The notes under the pieces were generated by a model. The model was given only the letters and a program-made list of their open reading frames with translations. It made no database searches and was not told the DNA's origin. DNA of 64,000 nt from Microglena sp. YARC (Eukaryota > Chlorophyta > Chlorophyceae > Chlamydomonadales > Chlamydomonadaceae), in contig CM039462.1 of the NCBI GenBank assembly GCA_022414725.1, positions 99,284,579 through 99,348,578 on the forward strand. The letters run 5' to 3'. Position 1 is the stretch's first letter, and every line of letters begins with the position of its first letter. Position numbers and translations under genes: made by a program. Positions 32,388 to 44,037 of the stretch are shown here, piece after piece.

Positions 32388-32558
32388 CAGTGTTAATTCA
32401 AAGTGGCGCTTTTGCGCTTTTGGAGCGCAGTTTTTTGCAACCCCTTGTGGGCGCTGCAAAGCAATTTTTTTGCGCTGTTGTCTGCATACAAAGCGCAGTT
32501 TTTTTGTTTTCAAGATGCGCTAAGCGCTGGCCAATTTGGCCATTTGAGAGTACCTGGT
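32388..32558 (+). mobile_element. MITE family A, degenerate
   Basis: Same interior as family A (GCAACCCCTTGTGGGCGCTG, GCGCTGGCCAATTTGGCC) but eroded ends and no visible target duplication. Confidence 0.65.
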
Positions 32559-32934
32559 TTGGATATGGAAATATAATGTTTTTGATTAGAAACATAGGAG
32601 GTTTTGAGTAACAAGCGATCTTTATCCATCCTATTTTTGGCCCCCCCCCCCCCCCCCCCCCCCCGCCCCCCCCCCCTTCCTGGAGGGCGGTGAGCCCCCA
32701 GTGTTACCCATTGTCCGTCCGACCGACAATCCATCCATCTAACCGTGATTGAGCCTGACACGTAAGCTACAGCCTCGTAACTAACTCGCTTCCGTCGCCA
32801 CCTGTCCCTCACTTCGCGACCACTCTCTGTTCCAAGTCGCGTCGCAGGCGATGCTGCAGTTAGAACTTGTTCAGGCAGAAGTTGCCAAGGAACGCCTCTA
32901 ATTAATTTTTTTCGTGGGTACGGTACGTTGGTCG

Positions 32935-33410
32935 GTGGTGGTGGTGGTGGTGGTGTGGTTAGGGGGGCTAAACCTAGGAGACAGCGAGCCAGTCCGCTTG
33001 TGTGCTCTCCTTTTTCTGTGGGTGTATGGCACGTGGTGGTGGTTGGTGGTGGTGAGGGGCTAACAATAGGAGGACAGCGAGCGTCCGCTTAGTTGCTCCC
33101 TGGTTTTCTGTGGGTATGGCACGTGGTGGTGGTGGTGGTGGTTGGTGTGGGGGCGTGCTAACAACTAGGAGACAGCGAGCAGGTCCGCTTAGTGTGGCTT
33201 CCCTGGTTCTGTGGGTTATGGCACGTGGTGGGTGGTGGTGGTTGGTTGTAGGGGCTAACAACTAGGAGACAGCGAGCAAAGTCCGCTTAGTGATTGCTCC
33301 CTGGTGGGTCGTGTGGCGGAATATGGCACGTGGGTGGTGCGTAGGTGGTGGTGTAGGGGGGCTAAACAAACTAGGAGACAGCGAGCAGTACCGCTTAGGT
33401 GCCAAGGAAC
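32935..33410. repeat. About 85-bp tandem array
   Basis: Five to six copies of CTAGGAGACAGCGAGCAGGTCC, GCTTAGTG...CTCCCTGGTTCTGTGGG and ATGGCACGTGGTGGTGG. Confidence 0.85.
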
Positions 33411-33449
33411 GCCCCTCGTTTATAAGGCGCACTGTTTATGATTTATTCA

Positions 33450-33790
33450 CAGTATGTACTGCAGATCCACCATCAGATGTGCAAGGATGACATGTTTAAC
33501 TACAGTCTGAGGTACACTGTTTTTTGTGTGCTGCGAACGGACGACATGTACTACAGTACGGGGTATACTGTTTTGTGTGTCCGGAGGACGACATTTTGTT
33601 ACTAGAGTCTGGGGTACACATTGTTTTTTCTTTTCTGCCCGCACGGAACAACATGTAACTACAGGTCCGGGGTACACCTGTTTTTCTTTCTGGACGGACA
33701 ACATATTGTACTTAACAGTCCGGGGTACACTGTTTGTTTGTTGGTGCCGATAGACAACATGTACTACATTCCAGGGGAATCTGGTTGGTA
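33450..33790. repeat. About 60-bp tandem array
   Basis: Six copies of ACATGTACTACAGTCCGGGG, TACACTGTTTTTT and a variable CGGACGGAC end, with indels. Confidence 0.8.
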
Positions 33791-34341
33791 TTTGTGTGCG
33801 ACGCGTCGCCATTCTTGTTGCTGCATGGCGACGCATAGTTCCGCTAAAACTAGTAAGAACTAGGAAGAAATGCCCCCAACCTTTCTCCTCCCCCCACTGC
33901 CTCCCCCCCACCACACACAACACACCATTCCTCAGCGTGCTCCAGATCCGCCACATGTATGTGTGCATCGAGAAGTGGTACCCCCCCCCCCCCCCCCCCT
34001 TCCCTCCCTCCAATCCCCCACCACCGTCTCTCAAGTAAGAAATGCATTCCCAACCCCCGGGTTCCGCGCTTTGTGCTCCGCAGGGTTTGGCGTCGCAGCG
34101 CGTCACTCTGGGTTGCACCGAGCTCGCAGCTTGGTGGTTGCATAGAGTCGCTCAATTTGCGACGGCGTCCGTACGGAGAACAAAAAATTGACGTAGGGCA
34201 GTGACATCGAAAGTTACCAAGTACAGTCCCGAATATGCCTGGTGGGCCACAGGGCACTGCACGACAGAGCGCGCAAGGTTTCTCGGGCCCGACCTGCGCA
34301 ATTGACGCCAACCCTTCTGGTGCGCAGCGCGCACGATTTTT

Positions 34342-34640
34342 ATGTGTTTAAGTCAAAAGCTCAACCCAAGAGGAGGCAGTTGCGTCAAAGCGAACCCAAA
34401 AATGACAAAATGCAGTAACCTTGGTCTACGAAGGACTATAGCCTGTGGAAAAAGTACCAATGTACCGCTATTTCAGGATGACCTGCCATTACTGACGTTT
34501 ATAGGAATGTCAGAAATGACTGGGTGGGACAAGCTAACTGGCATTGTACCCTGGTGGGGCCACAAAGGACTCGCCCACCCCAGCGATACTCCTAAGTTCA
34601 TCAACACAAAATTAAATGAAGATGAGGATGGGAACATGAG
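34342..34640 (+). CDS. Unidentified open frame, low confidence
   Basis: An open frame of about 100 codons with ordinary composition (MTGWDKLTGIVPWWGHKGLA is typical), before it runs into two family E repeats at 34644-34820. No domain recognised and no upstream gene context. It could be a retroelement relic or chance. Confidence 0.2.
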
Positions 34641-34643
34641 TGG

Positions 34644-34820
34644 TTGGCCCCAGTGCGCAAACGGGCCGGCCCCCTGCAACCTCCAACCCCGCAATAAGGG
34701 CCTTACCATTATTTATCTATGGGCTGGTATGTATGGTGGTTGGCCACCAGTGCAAGCAAACTGGTCGGCCCCACAAACCATCACAACCGCAACAAGGCTC
34801 CGTACCATTTATTTGTATTT
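34644..34820 (+). repeat. Two adjacent family E repeats
   Basis: GGCCCCAGTGCGCAAACGGG and GTTGGCCACCAGTGCAAGCAAACTGG, both ending in a TTTAT-type tail. Other copies: 6226-6326, 10362-10440, 54016-54093, 59517-59600, 63141-63215, and reverse 60190-60225. A simple tail at one end suggests the 3' end of a non-LTR element. Confidence 0.75.
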
Positions 34821-35535
34821 GTATTTGGGGATGGTGAGCCTACACCATTTATACTAGTCACCATTTGTGCCACAGCGGTGCCCAGGCTTGAGAGGGAGCA
34901 GCAGCTAAGTGGAGAAGCTGAGATTGAACAATTTACAATTTACAATTGGAGTGTGGATCCCCCCCACACCCCACACCCCCACAAATACACACCAACACAC
35001 ACAAACACACAGAGCGATTGGGAGCCACCTTGAGTCAAAGCCAGCCTTCTTGATCGCCTCTTCAAGGTTTGAGATTAGTCAGATCCACCGGCAGCATGGT
35101 GTAACCATGTTCAAATTTCTACGCATGTGCACAGCGGTTCAAATTTCTACGCAGGTGCACAGCGGTTCAAATTTCTACGCAGGTTGCCGCGGTTGCCCAC
35201 GTTTAACCTATTTGGTCTACCCCTGGATGTAACACCACTCTACATAAATGCAGGAGGATGTTTTAAATTTCAAATTTCTAATGTGAAAAGTGGGCCCAGG
35301 CTGGAATGGGTAGCAGTGCAGAGCAAGAGAAGCTGAGATTTTTAATTTCCAATTTTGATGTATGGTGGAGTTCGCCTTTCAACTCTAGGCCAGCCCTTTG
35401 ATCACCTCTTCAAGCGTCTTGAGAATGTCAGATCCACCAAAAAGCACGGTTGTAACAATGGCAATTGTTACACAATGTTCAACTTTCTTCCAGGAAGGAC
35501 AATTTTAAAATTTCATTTTCTATGCAAGTGCACAG

Positions 35536-35737
35536 CAGGGTACACAAAGCCCACGCAGGCAGGCGCAATTTCGCGCACGGCTCTTTAAGCCCCACCTGCG
35601 CGTTTCGCGCAGTTTTTTCAACCCCTGTGGGCGCAGCTCGCGTTTTTGCGCTTATTCCACTATAAAGCGCTCGACCAAGCTTGACGCCGTGGGTGCGCTT
35701 TTAAGCGCTGACCAATTGCAAATGTTAGTTACCCCTG
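35536..35737 (+). mobile_element. hAT-like MITE, family A, intact target site
   Basis: Ends CAGGGTACACAAAG and TTAGTTACCCCTG. The interior has GCACCTGCGCG-like and TTTTTTCAACCCCTGTGGGC motifs. Exact 8-bp target duplication GTGCACAG (35528-35535, 35738-35745). Confidence 0.85.
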
Positions 35738-35919
35738 GTGCACAGCCGTGCCCAGGCTGAATGGGGCAGAGCTACGGTGGAGAGTATGAGATTGAAACTT
35801 CCAATTGCAATGGGTGTGTGCCCCCCCCCCCCCACACACACACTCCCACCCACCACACGCCACACACACACACACACACCACGAGGATGGATCTCCTCAA
35901 GTTCAAATGCCAGCCTTCT

Positions 35920-36725
35920 TGACGCCTTTCAAGCGCTTGTGAGATTAGTCAGATTCCACGGCAGCATGGTTGTAGCTGGCTGCTTCACTATCTCCGCCTG
36001 AGGTTCCATTAAAGCAATGATTGTGTAGTGGTGGGTGTGGTGGGGTGTGGGGTGTGTTGGGGGTGATGTGGTGGGGTTCGTCAAGATCCACGGCCGCATT
36101 ATGGTGGATGGATGGTATAAGCTAATGCTCACTATATTCTCCCATGGGGCCATAAAGGCAATGGTGCGTGTGTTTGTGGATGGGTTGTAGTGGGAGTTGG
36201 TGTGTGTGTGGTGGGGTGTATGGGGGTGTGGTGTGCTGGGCGTTAGTCAGAGTCCACCAGGCAGCGATGGTGTAGCTACTGCTCACTATCTCCCCTTGTG
36301 GGCCATGAAAGCAATGGTTGGTCGTGTGTGGTGGGAGGTGGGGTGTGCTGTGGTGTGGTGGGTATGGGGTGGGTGGGATTGGTGCAGGATCTACCGGCAG
36401 CATGGCGCAGCTACTGTCACCTATCTCCCCTGAGGTTCCATAAGCAATGGGTTGTGTTGGGGTGGTGTGTTTGGGGTGTGTTGGGTGGTGTGGGGTTGGG
36501 GCCGTGTGATGTTGCAGTGGTGATTAGTTCGATTCCCCCGGCAGCATGTTTGTAGCTACGCTCACTGATTCCCCTGAGGCGCCCATAAAAGCAATGGTTG
36601 GGGGTGTGTGTGGGAGTGTTGGGTGGGTGTGGTGGGGTATGGGGTGTGGGTGTGTTAGTCAGATCCCCGGCTAGCATGGTGTTAGATACTGCTCAACTTA
36701 TCTCTCTTGTGGGCCATAAGCAAAA
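35920..36725. repeat. About 110-bp tandem array
   Basis: Seven or so copies of CAGATCCACCGGCAGCATGG, TGTAGCTACTGCTCACTATC, TCCCCTGAGGTTCCATAAAG and a GTGTGGTGGGGTGTG tract. Single copies of the first motif also lie near 35080 and 35430. Confidence 0.8.
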
Positions 36726-36929
36726 GCGTTGGGAGGCTTGGGTTCTGATGTATGGGTGATGATGTGTATGTGTTGTGTAGTGTGTGTGTATGTGTTATGT
36801 GTATGTGTATGTGTATGTGTATTGTGGTATGGTTATGTGCGTGTGACTGTCCTGTGTCTGTGTCTGGTTTGGGGTCTCAAACCTTTCAATCAAACCCTAT
36901 ACTCGACAATTCAAGGACAACTCCATTTT

Positions 36930-37680
36930 TCCATCTTCCCCCCCAGGGACCCCAATCCAACCTACCTCACTCACCCTTCCCTACCCATCCACCCACCCAC
37001 CACCGAAACAATCCACGACCACCGCCTCACCACTCACCACTGCCGTAACCCAACTTTTCTAAAACAATCCAATCAACTCACATATTGAACGTAGCCACTC
37101 GCCGTACCATCTTTCCCCTTCCAGGACCCCAGTCCTGGCCCAATCCTGCACCCTTGCCCACCCAACCACCCAACCTACTGAACAATCCACACCACCACCT
37201 TCACCATCACCAACTAGCCTTATAACCCACTTTCCTCGAAATCAATCCAATCAACTTCACATATTGAACCGGATGATGGTAGCGTGAGTATCAAAGATCC
37301 CACTTCCCGTACCGGCTATCCCCCTCCCAGGACCCAGTCCGACCCATCCCTGCACCCTTGCCCCACCCAACCACCCCCCCACATACCGGAAACAATCCAC
37401 GAACCACCGTCTCATCATCACCATCGCCATACCCAACCCAGACTCAATCATCCACAACTCACACTGAACCGGGATGATGGGTACGCGTGGTAGTCAAGTC
37501 CACTCCCGTAGCCGACTTCCCCCTCCTCAGGACCCCAGTTACTGACCCAAAACCCTGCACCCTTGCACCTCACGCCAACCCACCCACCTACAAACAATCC
37601 GACGAGACCACGCGCCTCACCTCACCACCGCCATGAACCTCAACCAACGTGCGAGGAATCAAATCCAACAACTCACCTGC
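36930..37680. repeat. About 180-bp tandem array
   Basis: Four copies of GGACCCCAGTCCTGACCCAA, TGCACCCTTGCCCCACCCAA, AACAATCCACGACCACCGCC and CAACTCACATATTGAAC, with indels. Confidence 0.8.
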
Positions 37681-37689
37681 TGAGAGGGG

Positions 37690-37868
37690 ACTGGTCATAA
37701 CATATGATGTTGACAAAGGTGGAATGATTATCATATGATATCAAAACAAATTGCATCATTATATTATTGTATGTAAATATAATTTCTAGCCTACCATATT
37801 TTAGACAGCTGCTGGCATCAGTATCGATATCATACGATGACATATATTCATCATTGCCGTTCCCCTAC
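37690..37868 (+). mobile_element. MITE family B, degenerate
   Basis: GGTCATAACATATGATGTTGAC at the left, ATTATCATATGATATCA inside and ATTGCCGTTCCCCTAC at the right. It matches the copy at 41870-42031 more closely than the one at 339. Confidence 0.65.
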
Positions 37869-38384
37869 CTACTACTTTCTACTACAAAACTCTGGCTGAC
37901 CCAGTGGCTGGCTTGGGAACCAGCTAGAAGCTGGAATTTTGAACTCTACAGAAAAAGCAATGCTCGTACCCCCACCCCACCCCACTCCACCCCAATCACC
38001 CAACACCAACCATCCCACACCACCACCCCAGCGTTCCCTACCTTTTCGAGCCCGTTGATGATGGCAGGCCCTTCAGGCTCCGGACGCACTATGCTGTCGC
38101 CAGTGCTGGCAGCTACAAGTGGAGCGGTTCCTGAGGCAGCGGGTCTGTTGCAGCCGGTCATTGACTTCGGGTGCAGGGACAGTCCTAAGCGTGGTTTCTC
38201 CGTATGCACAGCTCCCCTGCCAGATATAGAGGCACCTTTAGGAAGAGGCCATGACAGAAAAAAGTAATGATAACTTTGCTGAACAGGTTGGTTTGACACC
38301 CTGAAAACCCTTGTTTAACAACCTGAACAGGGTGCAGGCTCAGTAGGAATCGGGTGGGCAAATGAATGGCATTCTTTTGGCGGC

Positions 38385-39660
38385 ACTTGCATTTAGCATC
38401 ACAAAACATGAACTGATGGGCAGCTTTGGCGCTGTTACAAGTAACTATCACAAAAATGACCATACTGAACTTCTGAGTAGGTGTACATGCTGTCTAGCGA
38501 TGATGGCAGCTTTGCGTGTTACAGTAACTATCACAAAACATGACCATACCTGGAAAACTCTGAGTAGTGTATGCTGTCTAGCGATGATGGCAGCTTTGCG
38601 TGTTACAGTAACCACTATCACAAAAACATGTCCATCACCTGGGATGGAGCTGTGTACACAGTGTACAGTGCTGTCAAAACTAGCTATGATGGCAAGCTTT
38701 GCGTTTACAGTAAACACAAATCACAAAACATGAACCATAATCCTGGGAAGAAGCTGTGTAGTGTAGGTTGGCTAGCCAATGATGGGCAGCTTTGCGTGTT
38801 ACAGCACACCGTAAATATCACAATACATGACCATACCAGAAGAAGCTGTTGTAGTGCAGGTTGCTAGCTAATGATGGCAGCTTTGCGTGTTACAGTAAAC
38901 ATCACAAAAACATGTCCATACCTGGAAAGAAGCTGTGTAGTGCTGGCTGGCTAGCGATGATGGTTCTTTATGCATTGCGTTCAACATCACAATACATGAC
39001 CATACCTGGGGAAAAGCTGTGTAGGCTGTCTAGCGAAGATGGCAGCTTTGCGTGTTACAGTAACTGTCACAAAATATTGCCATACCTGGGAAGAAGCTGT
39101 GCAGTGTAGGTTGGCTAGCGTTCATGGTTCTTGATGCATTGAGTTAACTCTTAGCATGAACATACTACCATTAACTCAAAACATGACCATACTTGGGAAG
39201 AGCTGGTCTAGCGGGTGATGGCAGCTTTGCGTGTTACCAGTAACTATCACAAAACATGACCATACCTGGAAGAAAGCTGTGTAGTGTATGCTGGGTAGCG
39301 ATGATGGCAGCTTTGTGTGTTACAGTAAACATCACAAAACATGACCATACCTGGGAAAAAGCTGCGTAGGCTGTCTAGCGGTGATGGCAGCTTTGCGTGT
39401 TACAGTAACTATCACAAAACATTGCCATACCTGGGAAGAAGCTGAGTAGTGTAGGCTCCTTCCTAGCGATGATGGTTCTTTTATGCATTGCCATGTCAAC
39501 ATCACAATACATGACCATACCTGGGAAGCAGCTGTGAGCTGTCTAGCGAAGATGGCAGCTTTGCCTGTTACAGTAACTATCACAAAACATTGCCATACCT
39601 GGGAAGAAGCTGTGTAGTGTTGGTTGGCTAGCGATGATTGCAGCTTTTTTCATCGTCACC
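38385..39660 (-). repeat. About 85-bp array of LCMT exon 4 end plus donor, about 14 copies
   Basis: On the minus strand each unit reads AAAGCTGCCATCATCGCTAG, a variable stretch, CACAGCTTCTTCCCAG|GTATGG and TCATGTTTTGTGATAGTTAC. The first unit is the real exon 4 end (donor at 39598). Copies recur every 77-105 bp down to about 38490. Confidence 0.95.
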
Positions 39661-42600
39661 TCCTTGAAGTCCACCTCAAGGTATCGTGTGGGCGCCCTCC
39701 CCTCCTCTTGTAGCTGGAACCAGGTGGTGTCAAAACCGGCCCCAAGCACCAATACCTGCATTGTATGTATTTGTATTTATTCATATATATTTGTATGTAT
39801 TTGTATGTATTTGTGTGTATTTTTTTTTTTTTATGTCTATGTTGACAGTCCAGGTGTGTCGAAACCGGCACCAAGCACCAATACCTGCATTGTATGTATT
39901 GGTATTTATTTATATTTATTGGTACTTTATTTGTATTGGTATTTTGTATTAATTTGTAAGTATTTGCATGTATTGGTATGCATTTTTATGTATTGGTATG
40001 TATTGGTATGTATTTACATTTATTCATATTTATTTGTATGTATTTGTATTTATTTGTATGTATTTGTATGTATTTGTATGTATGTGTATGTATATGTATG
40101 TCTTTGTAAGTATATTTACAGTCCAGGCTAGCCAAATAGGCCTACAGGAACTTGCCCAAGCCTTAAAAACAGGAAAGGCAGTTTAAGCAACAAACACAGA
40201 TGACCCGGCCCCAAGCACGAAGACCTGCACAAAAACATATACAAACATGGAAGCTGACGATCAGCTTCAGTGCTTCGCCCTTGAATTGAACTTGCACTTG
40301 GTTACACAGCTTCAGCCAACAATTTGGCTGCTCGCCGTCTTCAGCAGTAACAAAAACATTACCGGGAAAATGTTAACGCAGACAAATCACTTTTTTTTCA
40401 TTAGCCAGTGACAGAGGCTCTGAACAACCCCGGCACAATGACACGCACACGCACGGTACACAATAACACGCACACGCACTCCCATACCCGGGTAACACAA
40501 TAACTCGCACACGCACGGTACACAATAACACGCACACGCACGGTACACAATAACACGCACACGCACGGTACCACGGCACACGCACCTACACAATGACAGC
40601 ACATGCACCGGTACACAATGCTGATGATCAAACAACAGGCCAGTTGCCATTAACTTGAGATAGGATTAAAAAAGACTTAAAACGCATGACACAAATGCTG
40701 AATACATGAATACATGAAAACATGAATATTTGAATGCATGAATTCATGAATGCATGGATACATGAATGCATGAATATATGAATCCACAAATGCTAAATAC
40801 AAATGTTTGTATGAGGATAAGTGGGTGGATATTACTTTCACAGTCGCGTATCACATCCATCCACTTCATCTCACAGGTGGCGCAAGCATGGACAGAGGCA
40901 GGTGAAGGGCAACCCCTAACCTCGCTCCTACTACAAATGCACACATCCCGGCTGGACAGACAGATGCGTGGTTAGAAAAGGCATGTCACGAGCCGATTAT
41001 GACCACATTCGCTCATCAAAACCATTGACCCCTTCGGACAGGTGGTGCGAGTATGGACAGAAGCAGGTGAAGGGCAACCCCTGCCCATGCTCCTCTTACA
41101 AGCACTGCCACCAGCACCAGCACCACCAGCACTACCAGCACCACAGCAAGCATCAGCACTACCACAACAAGCACTAGCACTACAAGCTCCTAAGGCCCAT
41201 GCAATTACCTACTAGGGCTTACGGGGAGAAGTGGGTGAAAACTTCCCGGGAGAGAATATCCCCACAACTCCTACCCTCGCCCCTGTTACAAGCACTACCA
41301 CCAGCACCACAACAAGCACCAGCACTACCAGCTTTTAAGGCCAATGCAATAACCTACTAGGGCTTATGGGGAGCAAGGTACTACTTTTTGTCAAATTGCT
41401 CAGCGCTTTAAGCGCACAAACGTCAAATTGGTCAGCGCTATGTAGTGCATTAAGCGCAAAGACAGCGCGCTGAGCCCACAGGGGGGTTAAAAAAACTGCG
41501 CAAAACACGCAGTGGGGGTCAAACAGGCAGCACGTAAATGCGCTGCCGCGCGCACTTTGTAGTACCCTGATGGGGAGAAGTGGGTGAATACTCTCTGAGA
41601 GTGAATATCCCCACAAGGGCTTTGCGGGCCTGGCATGGGGGCGTGGTATCATGGTTTGGACCCACATCATGATGTAAGTATGTATGTTACAGTCCAGGGG
41701 TAGGCCAAATAGGCTCAAGGGAATTGCCCAACTGTATAGGAAGGGCTAAAAAAAAAGCACTGATGAACTGAACCCCAAACAATTGTTTAACCGGCGGGGG
41801 CCCTGAGTTCGTGCTACAGATGCAAGAGTGGGGTGTATGTGGGCTATCTATCTCTTATATGCAGGGACCGGCATATCATATAATGTTGACTAAAGCTGAG
41901 CATGATATGATATCCTATCATACAAATTGCATCATATGATATTGTATATAAATGATAACTTTAGCCTAGTCAGACTGCCGGCATCATACGATATCATACT
42001 TCCATTCCCAGGGCCGTTCCCTACTTAAATAGTAATTAGTACATTTATAGGAATGCAGTTTTTGTGCTCCATTGATCAAATTTAGTAATAGCATTATGGT
42101 TAACAACACCTGTTGTTGCTGCCCTTGGGTAGTCGTCAAGAAGCTGTTGAGAAGATGGCGTAGGGCAGCCCAGCGTGAGTAGTAGCCTGCAAACCAGCCA
42201 GGACAGAAGTCAGAAGTGTGTGTGCGTGTGTGGGCAGGTGTGTGGGTGTTATCTTTTTCAGCCCCTTATTTTGAAACTTGAGTCAGGGTTGTACAACAGA
42301 ATGGATTTTGGGCATGGAAGGCAAGCTGCCTTCCAGGAAGATTAATAAACATACCGCATCGATCTGACAACCAGCATGCTATTATGTGAACCAATTAAAC
42401 TGCTCTTTGTATGTGACTGCACAGTGCAATGAGGGTCATGACAGGAGGAGGCTGGCAACCTCAATCCCGAGGCTAAAAGATTCCCCCCAATGCTCATACA
42501 GGCAACAGGCAACAAGTGACAGGCAGCAGTGTGGGATTTCTCAACTCTCTCCAGCCCTCTGGTATCACTAAAAATCACTCATTACCTCGGTTGATGAGAG

Positions 42601-42760
42601 GGGAGCGACGGGAAGCGCGCTTGACGAAGAAGTGGATAAAGTCGTCTTTGAAGTAACCCGCACGGTTGCATGATCTGCATGGTCCGAACCGAATCGTAAT
42701 CAGTTAACATCGGAACAACAAAGCCAGTTAGCATCGGAAGAACCAAACGAGGCAATCGAA

Positions 42761-42795
<35 letters not shown>

Positions 42796-42952
42796 CGATA
42801 ATTGCTGATGGGAGTCGGTGGAGGTGGCCTCGTTCATCAGGGCCAGTGTGCGCTCACAGTTTGCTAACTTGTGCGTCATCGTTGGTCCCTTGCACGCTTG
42901 TATCGCTGGAGAAAAGCGCCGGAGGGGGCACTGGAGGCGCATGCATGGCCAT
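39599..42952 (-). CDS. Leucine carboxyl methyltransferase (LCMT1/PPM1 family), 5' half
   Basis: Family members methylate the C-terminal leucine of the PP2A catalytic subunit using SAM. Exons in transcript order: 42952-42858, 42674-42586, 42186-42110, 39755-39599; phases agree at each junction (139 complete residues, then an open phase-1 end). Diagnostic motifs: VQGTNDDAQVSKL (20-32), AGYFKDDFIHFF (36-47), RRSPLINRGYYSRWA (53-67), the SAM-binding LVLGAGFDTTWF (89-100) and YLEVDFKEV (112-120). The order and spacing fit the family's N-terminal half. Start: ATG at 42952, 19 residues before VQGT; a second ATG lies two codons on. The C-terminal exons (roughly half of a normal protein) should lie below 39.6 kb; I could not find them in the low-quality repeats near the gap. 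tRNA wybutosine methyltransferase (TYW4), a related family, is the alternative. Confidence 0.85.
39740..40235 (-). repeat. Extra copies of the LCMT exon 4 acceptor and start, in (TGTAT)n-rich sequence
   Basis: The real junction ATGCAG|GTATTGGTGCTTGG at 39755 recurs as ATGCAG|GTATTGGTGCTTGG (about 39890) and GTGCAG|GTCTTCGTGCTTGG (about 40230). The copies are separated by ATACAAATAC-type microsatellite. Confidence 0.9.
40430..40625. repeat. 27-bp tandem array
   Basis: Seven copies of GCACGGTACACAATAACACGCACAC with minor changes. Confidence 0.85.
40850..41310 (+). pseudogene. Broken WRKY-domain exon copies
   Basis: Two copies of the start of WRKY exon 8 with its acceptor: CTCACAG|GTGGCGCAAGCATGG (40877) and CGGACAG|GTGGTGCGAGTATGG (about 41042). 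Both continue GGTGAAGGGCAACCCC. The first has a stop after GNP (CCCTAACC) and ends at CTACAAATGC. The second reads [13 protein letters not shown] before losing the finger in CACCAGCACCAC repeats. A third, fainter copy (TACGGGGAGAAGTGGGTGAA) starts near 41220. They lie in the long LCMT intron on the opposite strand. Confidence 0.9.
41374..41569 (-). mobile_element. hAT-like MITE, family A, intact target site
   Basis: Ends CAAGGTACTAC and GTAGTACCCTG. Exact 8-bp target duplication ATGGGGAG (41366-41373, 41570-41577). The interior is the complement of the 15977 copy. Confidence 0.85.
41870..42031 (+). mobile_element. MITE family B copy
   Basis: AGGGACCGGCATATCATATA at the left, then ACTTTAGCCTAGTCAGACTG, CCGGCATCATACGATATCAT and GGCCGTTCCCTA at the right. 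The target duplication is not visible. It lies in an LCMT intron, 79 bp downstream (in transcript sense) of the exon 3 donor. Confidence 0.75.
42763..42796. repeat. Poly-G tract in LCMT intron 1
   Basis: A run of 33 G (C on the coding strand) between exon 1 and exon 2 of the methyltransferase. Comparable runs occur at 1280-1318, 18315-18347, 43997-44032, 53862-53910 and 54959-54982. Confidence 0.95.
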
Positions 42953-43992
42953 GGAAGGAAGCGGAGAAGAATTAGCGACGCTACTGGGCTGGCATGATTT
43001 CGGTGCTAATGTGAGAGAGAGGGTATGAACAGGTCATTCATCGGGGCGGTACAGGCGGGACGACACATCATTCGACCCGGTAGCGTGCCGGCTCCTAAGG
43101 AACCTATACGGGAAGTTACCTCTTATTTATCCATGAATGTATGAGACTGGATCAAGTATATTTTGATAAGAATGCATAGATTCTGATTGTTTTGGTGATG
43201 GTAATAATTGAATTTCCCTGGTACATATTTTCACTGCCGATGATGGCGAGCAGCCAAATTGCTGGCTGGAGCGGGAGGAGAAAAAAAAAAAGATAGGCCA
43301 CACCCTCCCTAAAAAACCTGGGGAGGGCTGACCCCCCCCTCCCCACCCCCCCTTAAATAGAAATAACCCCTTTTTGAAAAACTTAGATATGGATTCTCGG
43401 GGTTTACAGTATGGCGCACATAATGGCATCCTCAGAATTCCCACATAGGGATTGTGTGATAGTCAAAAATCAGTTTTGCACCCCCTCTGGGTTGCCCGAG
43501 TACCGTAGTCACACTTCAACTTTGCAGGGGGCAGCTCAAAACTGGAGTTCTCATTATTTAAAACAAAACAGTAGCACCTAAGTAGCAGGACAATTATCTC
43601 AGCATGGTTCAGCTACACTTCCCCTTAGGTCCCACCCAACTTGTAGCACGTGGTAGAATGGCGGCGTTTCGGTGTTGTCGCATGGTGAAGTGTCGGGGCG
43701 GTGGTTGGGTGGGTTGGGCGTGTGTGTGTCGGGGGTAGGGGGGGGGGGGGGCTGGGGGCATCCCCCCCACCCCCATTCACCCACCCATATTATCAACACA
43801 TACCCAGCCATTCACCCACTGTTACTCTGGGCTGGGCTGGGCTGGGGTTTGGGGGGGGGGGGTAAATACTTATTGCACTAGGTCCAAAGTGGTGCCAATT
43901 GACTACCCTTACCAAGGCTTACTTATGGGTGGTCTCAAAATGTCATTTGGAGGTCTGAGTAAAAAGTTAGCAAAAAAACAAAATGAGGGCTG

Positions 43993-44037
<45 letters not shown>

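Noticed and set aside
37946..38299. A candidate C-terminal exon of the methyltransferase (minus strand)
   Set aside because: The translation lacks the expected family motifs (a PT...EC-L-YL-like segment) in any frame.
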